NCBI GenBank assembly: GCA_963932465.1
Contig: OZ010788.1
Coordinates: 665,964,484 to 666,028,483 of the forward strand
Source of the DNA: Maratus speciosus
Lineage: Eukaryota; Arthropoda; Arachnida; Araneae; Salticidae
Length of the DNA stretch: 64,000 nucleotides
Reading direction: 5' to 3'
Numbering within the stretch: position 1 is the first letter of the stretch; each line of letters begins with the position of its first letter. A program made the position numbers and the translations under genes. Positions 55,901 through 61,900 of this stretch are shown here, piece after piece. The notes under the pieces are model-generated. The model saw only the letters and a list, made by a program, of their open reading frames with translations, was not told the origin of the DNA and ran no database searches.

Positions 55901-58900
55901 AAATATAATGTTCTTACAATAGAAATATAGAATTATTTCCGATTTGAAATATTCCGCCCACCCCCTCCCAACGGCCAAGAAAGCTGAAAAGATGCAAAGG
56001 CAAAAGAAATCATCCTTTTAAAAATATTTTTGTTTTGTGTAATCAATAATGCTTTTGGAACAAGATAAAGTAATGTATCTGTAACTCATTCTAAACTGTA
56101 TTACAACTAATCGATGTATGAAATGAATTTTATAACAAGTTATTTTAATGGTACTTATAAGTACCGTCAGTAAATAAAGGGTTAATTAACTTCCATCGCC
56201 AAGAATTACAGAGGGTTCGTTTTCGGCAGTGTTACGAATATTCCAGCAGAACTAATTTTACAATATATGTGCAGTGTGGGGAAAATATAAAAAAAATATA
56301 TACAGGGCTGTACAAAAGAATATGAAAACATTTCCGACTATAAAAGCTAGTTGCCAGAAAATAGAGTTTTCTCGTTTTCAGTTGCGTTATGCAGATTCCA
56401 GTGGGTAGGGGTCAGTTTTCTTGGAATTAATTTTGTTTTTGCGAAAAGAAATAACCGAGACGCCGTCACTTCGAAATACTTCAACTGCACTAAAAAAAGT
56501 GGTTATGAAATTAAACCATAGTCTCTAGGAAAATGCAGGAATATCTCGTTTTAAACGCTTCTTTAACCCTCCGTCTACCAGACGGGTCCAATGGGCCCGA
56601 TGGGTACATTCGAAATATTTATTCTAACCAGAAATTTCTTTAAAATAAACTAAATATGTAAACCAGACAATAATGAGTTAAGTAAATAAGTTCCATAGTT
56701 TTAAATAAGAATTCTGATGTGCAATATTTTTATAAAACTTGAGTAAAATTTTCGGTAGTTCTAGGGTTAAAATTATATAGCATTAAGTATTGCCGCTATC
56801 ACTATAAAGTATTTATGAGCGTTTCGAGGCCATAAAAACAAAACAAAAAATCCTTGGATGCAGCAACCTCCCTATATTGGAATCTCAAAAATACCTGAAA
56901 TTTGGTAATGCAGCGATTACTATAAAGCATGTATGAGCGCTTCGAGCCCATAAAAACAAAAGAAAAAATCCTTGGATGCAGCAACCTCGATTTATTGGAG
57001 TCTCAAAAATACAGGAAATTTGGTAATGCAGCGACTACAGTAAAGCATGTATGAGCGCTTCGAGCCCATAAAAACAAAACAAAAAATCCTTGGATGCAGA
57101 AACCTCGCTATATTGTAATCTCAAAACTACATGAAATTTGATAATGCAGCGACTACTATAAAGCACGTATGAGCGCTTCGAGCCCAAAATACAAAACAAA
57201 AAAGTCCTTGAATGCAGCAACCTCGTTATATTGGAAACTCAAAAATACATGAAATTTGGTAATGCAGCGATTACTATAAAGCATGTATGAGCGCTTCGTG
57301 ACTATGGCGAAATAAATAAAGAAACAAAAAACAACACTGATCCAACAACCTTGTTGTATAAAATTCGGCAATCCCGCGATCTGCATAATGTATGTATGAA
57401 AGCTTCGTTCCCTTGTAAACAAAAAATAACAAAAAATAAAAACATATCATCTTAATAATCTCGTTGCATTGGAATTTCAATAATATGTCAACTTTTAATG
57501 TGGCGATCACTATAAAGCATGGATCAGCAACAAAAAATAAATCACTAGATGAAGCGTCGCTGAAAAGGAACCTCAAAAGCACGAAAAGTGCAACCGCTAT
57601 AATATCGAAAATTTTATAGTTTTATTAACGAAAAAAAGCTCGTTTTCGTGTCTCATTCCGATATACCATTCAAATTGGACAGTGAGAGATCCAGAGCAAT
57701 TTCTGTCTATCATCTTCCAGTGTGACTGCTTTGAATGTCACGGCCAGTGGTGCCCCATCTGAAGGATTTTTTAATTAGACATTCCGAATTCCCGCCAGAA
57801 TGTTTTATCAGTTATTTTTTCTATGCAATGAACCAATGTAGTTGTTGATGAAGTACCTACTCAAAACTGCATACATATTAAGCGTACAAACTTAACGCTG
57901 GAATCGGGCGAAAATTAACACTGTGGACGGGGACGGGACACATAACATCTTGTGGACGGGGTTGTTAATCCACATATGCGGGATTTTAGTGTGACGTCAT
58001 ATATGACAGAATATCTACCATCTGCGCATATTTTCTAAATCTTTAGTCACTCACGGAATATGAATCTTCTTTACCAGATTTATTGCAAAATAATGGCGCA
58101 GCGAGAAGGGGATGAAGTCCAGATACACTTGACACCACGAAGTTTTCTTCGCCTTGTCTAATCAGGGACCTCTCAACTATTAATCAAGGTGAAAAATACT
58201 TTACAATTTGAGTGGTGTAAAGTAAGAAAACAGTTAGGTATCTTCCTGTAGTTCAACCCCATCCGCTATGTGGCGCGTGACCTTGATTGATGTGACCTCC
58301 TCTTTAGTCTTGCGGTTACCTCTCCCATTTATGATAGGACGCTTCCCACATAGCATTTTTAGTTTGCAGAAAATTTGCAGAAGTCCTGCTTTGAAAACCT
58401 GCAAATGTTGTAGCAAGCTCAGAATGACAAGGCTGAAATTTCCTAAAACGACTGCAGCAAGATAACGCAAACGCCAAAGTCATCACACTTTAAACTTGCA
58501 GGTAACTTGTCGTGCAAATTAAATTCACGCTGTATCAAATTAATTGCAAATTAACGGCCAGCAATTAATAAAAAATACTGCAAAGTACTAATCTTTCCAC
58601 GCTCCACTGCCTATTTATAACTGTTACACTATGAGTTTAACACCTTCGAAGGGGTCCATAGACCTAATCAGGTCTATTGATGCGAACACACCGTCAGAAG
58701 GGGTATGCATCGTTTTCATCACCATAAACAAGCTAAGGTAACATTTGTACTTTCTAATACGAGCCTTTTTTTGGTATTTGATAAGTATAGGGTTTAGAAA
58801 AATTCGGTTCCAACCGAATAAAATTTCTGCGATTTCTGCGTATGTGCTGATTGTCTATTCTCTCAACAGAGGGATTTTTTGCTTTCGTCACTTTCGTGAA

Positions 58901-61900
58901 TTAAAGACAGTCTTGCCATCAGTTTTACAACAAACTACTCATGCAAGTAGGCGATGGTATACCTTGCGGGAAATTTGCTGCGAATTTCTCAATTCAAATT
59001 TGTCACGGCAAGATATTATCAGAAAAAATCAAACTTGCTGGTAATGTTCATGCTATCTCTGTTAATATGTAAGCAATTTTGGTACATACTAGAGTCGCAT
59101 TCCTGTAGTTTATCTTCGTTCGACAGCGATCACTCGAATGGTCTTTATGCATAGAGATGTTAAGCATGAAGTGGAATTCGTAAACAAATTCCTGAGCATT
59201 GGGATGGTCGAAAGCAAACCAGGATAAGAGGGGAAGGAGGAAAAGGACCCAGAACCATACATTTATATAAAAAATAGGAAAATGAATTTACTTAAAAATT
59301 TACTTAAATAAATTTACTTAATTTATATACTAAGTAAATCAATAATAATTTGAAAAAATAAAATAGAATTAAGAAAAACAACAAAAAATAGAGGTTTACT
59401 GTTAAAATAACAAATTTTGAGCAAAATCCGGCAAGGATTTGACGGCTAACTTCAGCAGCCAAAGAGGATGCAGAACGCAATGAATCAAACTGCCGGAAAA
59501 GATAGAGCAAAGAGACGGGATTGAGATGCCAGTGGAACTGGATGACTCAGAACGCTTTAACAGGGAAAGTCACTATCGGATTTGACGTGCTACTTTTACA
59601 GCCAATGGGATTGCAGGAGAGCAACGAATCAAATTCCTTGGCCAGAAAATAACAGCAGGAAACTGAAAATTGAGAAAATAATGCAAATAACAAAGATTTT
59701 TTTTACAGAAAGTGGATGTTTTCCGGTGCTAAATGCAAAGGCAGGAACGATGTCGAGGTAAAAAAATGAAAAATGAAAGAATAGAGTTTAAAGTAGTGCT
59801 GCACAACCTTTTTGCCAGAAAATTGTTTGCCACCACAAAAAATTTAAAAGTAATATTTGAATTATTTAATAGCTAAGTTTCTGTCAATTAATTAGGAAAA
59901 TTATTCTGTATAAAAATAGTGGTAAGACCGGTGAAACCGCGGGCCACAGGTTGTGCGCCCCTAGTTTAAAGTAAAGGGTACTATCCGTTATGATTGAAAT
60001 CGGTAAATAAAGTAAAAGAAAATTACTTTTAAATTTTTTATGATGTGAATTATGCAAAAATGAAGTTTGTAACAATACTCTGATAGACTTGGAAAATGTT
60101 TGAGAACGTACGCTTGTAGCACGATTAGTTTTCTTGTTATATTTAAAACCATCCTAGAATTCAAAGAATTTTTTTGCACATTACGCATGCTAGTAGAATC
60201 AAAATATTCGGAAATTGTGCTGGTCAGCGTTGACATATAGCGAATTTTTTTTATTCAAAATATCTACCAGAATTGCCAAGTATAATAATTTCTATTTTAT
60301 TTAATTAAGGAATGCTTGCCATTTAATTTGCCAAATATTACCATAGGAAAATTCTCGTAGACATTTTTAATTAAAAAAACTCTAGCGATTAACAACATTG
60401 ATCAACCCGTTCTACGAATATTTTTATATCCTGCTAGTTTGAACAATGCACACTACCAGATAGCATGAGCATTAGCAGCAAGTTTGATTTTTTTCTGACA
60501 TTATCTTGCCGTGACAAATTTGAATTGAGAAAGTCGCAGCAAATTTCCCGCAAGCTATACCATCCCCTGCTTGCATGCGTAGTTTGTTGTGAAACTGATG
60601 GCAAGACGTCTTTCATTCACGGAAGTGACGAAATCAAAAAATCCCTCCGTTGAGAGAATAGACAATCAGCACATACGCAGAAATTGCAGAAATTTTATTC
60701 GTTTGGCATCGCTTTTTCTAAACGCTATACTTATCAAATGCCAAAAAAGACTTGTATTAAAAGGTACAAATGTTGCCTGAACTTGATTATGGTGGTGAAA
60801 ACGACGCAAGCGCCATCTGAAAGTGTGTTCGCATCAATACACCTGATCAGGTATATGGACCCCTCCGAAGGGGGTTAAACTTATAGTGTAACACATGTAA
60901 ACAGAGAGCGGGGAGTGGAAAGATTACTGCTTTGCTGTATTTTTGATTACTTGTTTGCCGTTAATTTGCAATAAATTTGATACAGCATGAATTTAACTTG
61001 CTCGACAATTTAGCTGCAAGTTCAAAATGTGGTGACTTCGGCGTTTGCGTTATCTTGCTGCAGTCTTGTTATGAACTTTCAGTCTTGTAATGCCGAGCTT
61101 ACTGTAACTTTGCAGGTTTTTCAAGCAAGACTGCTGCAAATTTTCTGAAAATTAAAAATGGTATCTGGGCTCTTGTCCCACATAGGATTTTTAGTTTGCA
61201 GAAAATTTACAGAAGTCTTGCTTTGAAAACCTGCAAAGTTGCAGCAAGCTCAGCATGGCAAGACTGAAAGTTCATAACCAGACTGCAACAAGATAACGCA
61301 AACGCGGAAGTCACCACACTTTGAACTTGCAGCTAACTTGTCGTGCAAGTTAAATTCATGCTGTATCAAATTTATGGCACATTAACGGTAAACAAGTACT
61401 CAAAAATACTGCAAACTTACCGCAAATTAGTAATCTTTCCATGCCACATTAACTGTTTACAACTGTTACACTTTAAGTTTAACCCCTTCGAAGGGGTCCA
61501 TGGGCCAGATCAGGTCTATTGATGCACACGCACTGTTAAGGTGCATGCATCGTGTTTACCACCGTAAGCAAGTTGGGGTAATATTTGCACTGTTTCAATA
61601 CGAGCCATTTTTTATATTTGAGAAGTATAGCATTTAAAAAAAGCGGTGCCAACCGAATAAAATTTCTGCAATTTCTGCGTATCTGCTGATTGTCTATTTT
61701 TTCAACAGAGGGATTTTTTGCTTTCGTCAGTTTCGTGAATTAAAGACAGTCTTGCCATCAGTTTCACAACAAACTACTCATGCAAGTGGGTGATGGTATA
61801 CCTTGCGGGAGATTTGCTGTGAATTTCTCAATTCAAATTTGTCACAACAAGGTAATATCAGAAAAAATCAAACTTGCTGCTAATGTTCATGCTATCCGGG

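Noticed and set aside
56802..57582. Series of overlapping frames of 60-102 codons on the minus strand
   Set aside because: They are the 118-bp minisatellite read in rotating frames.
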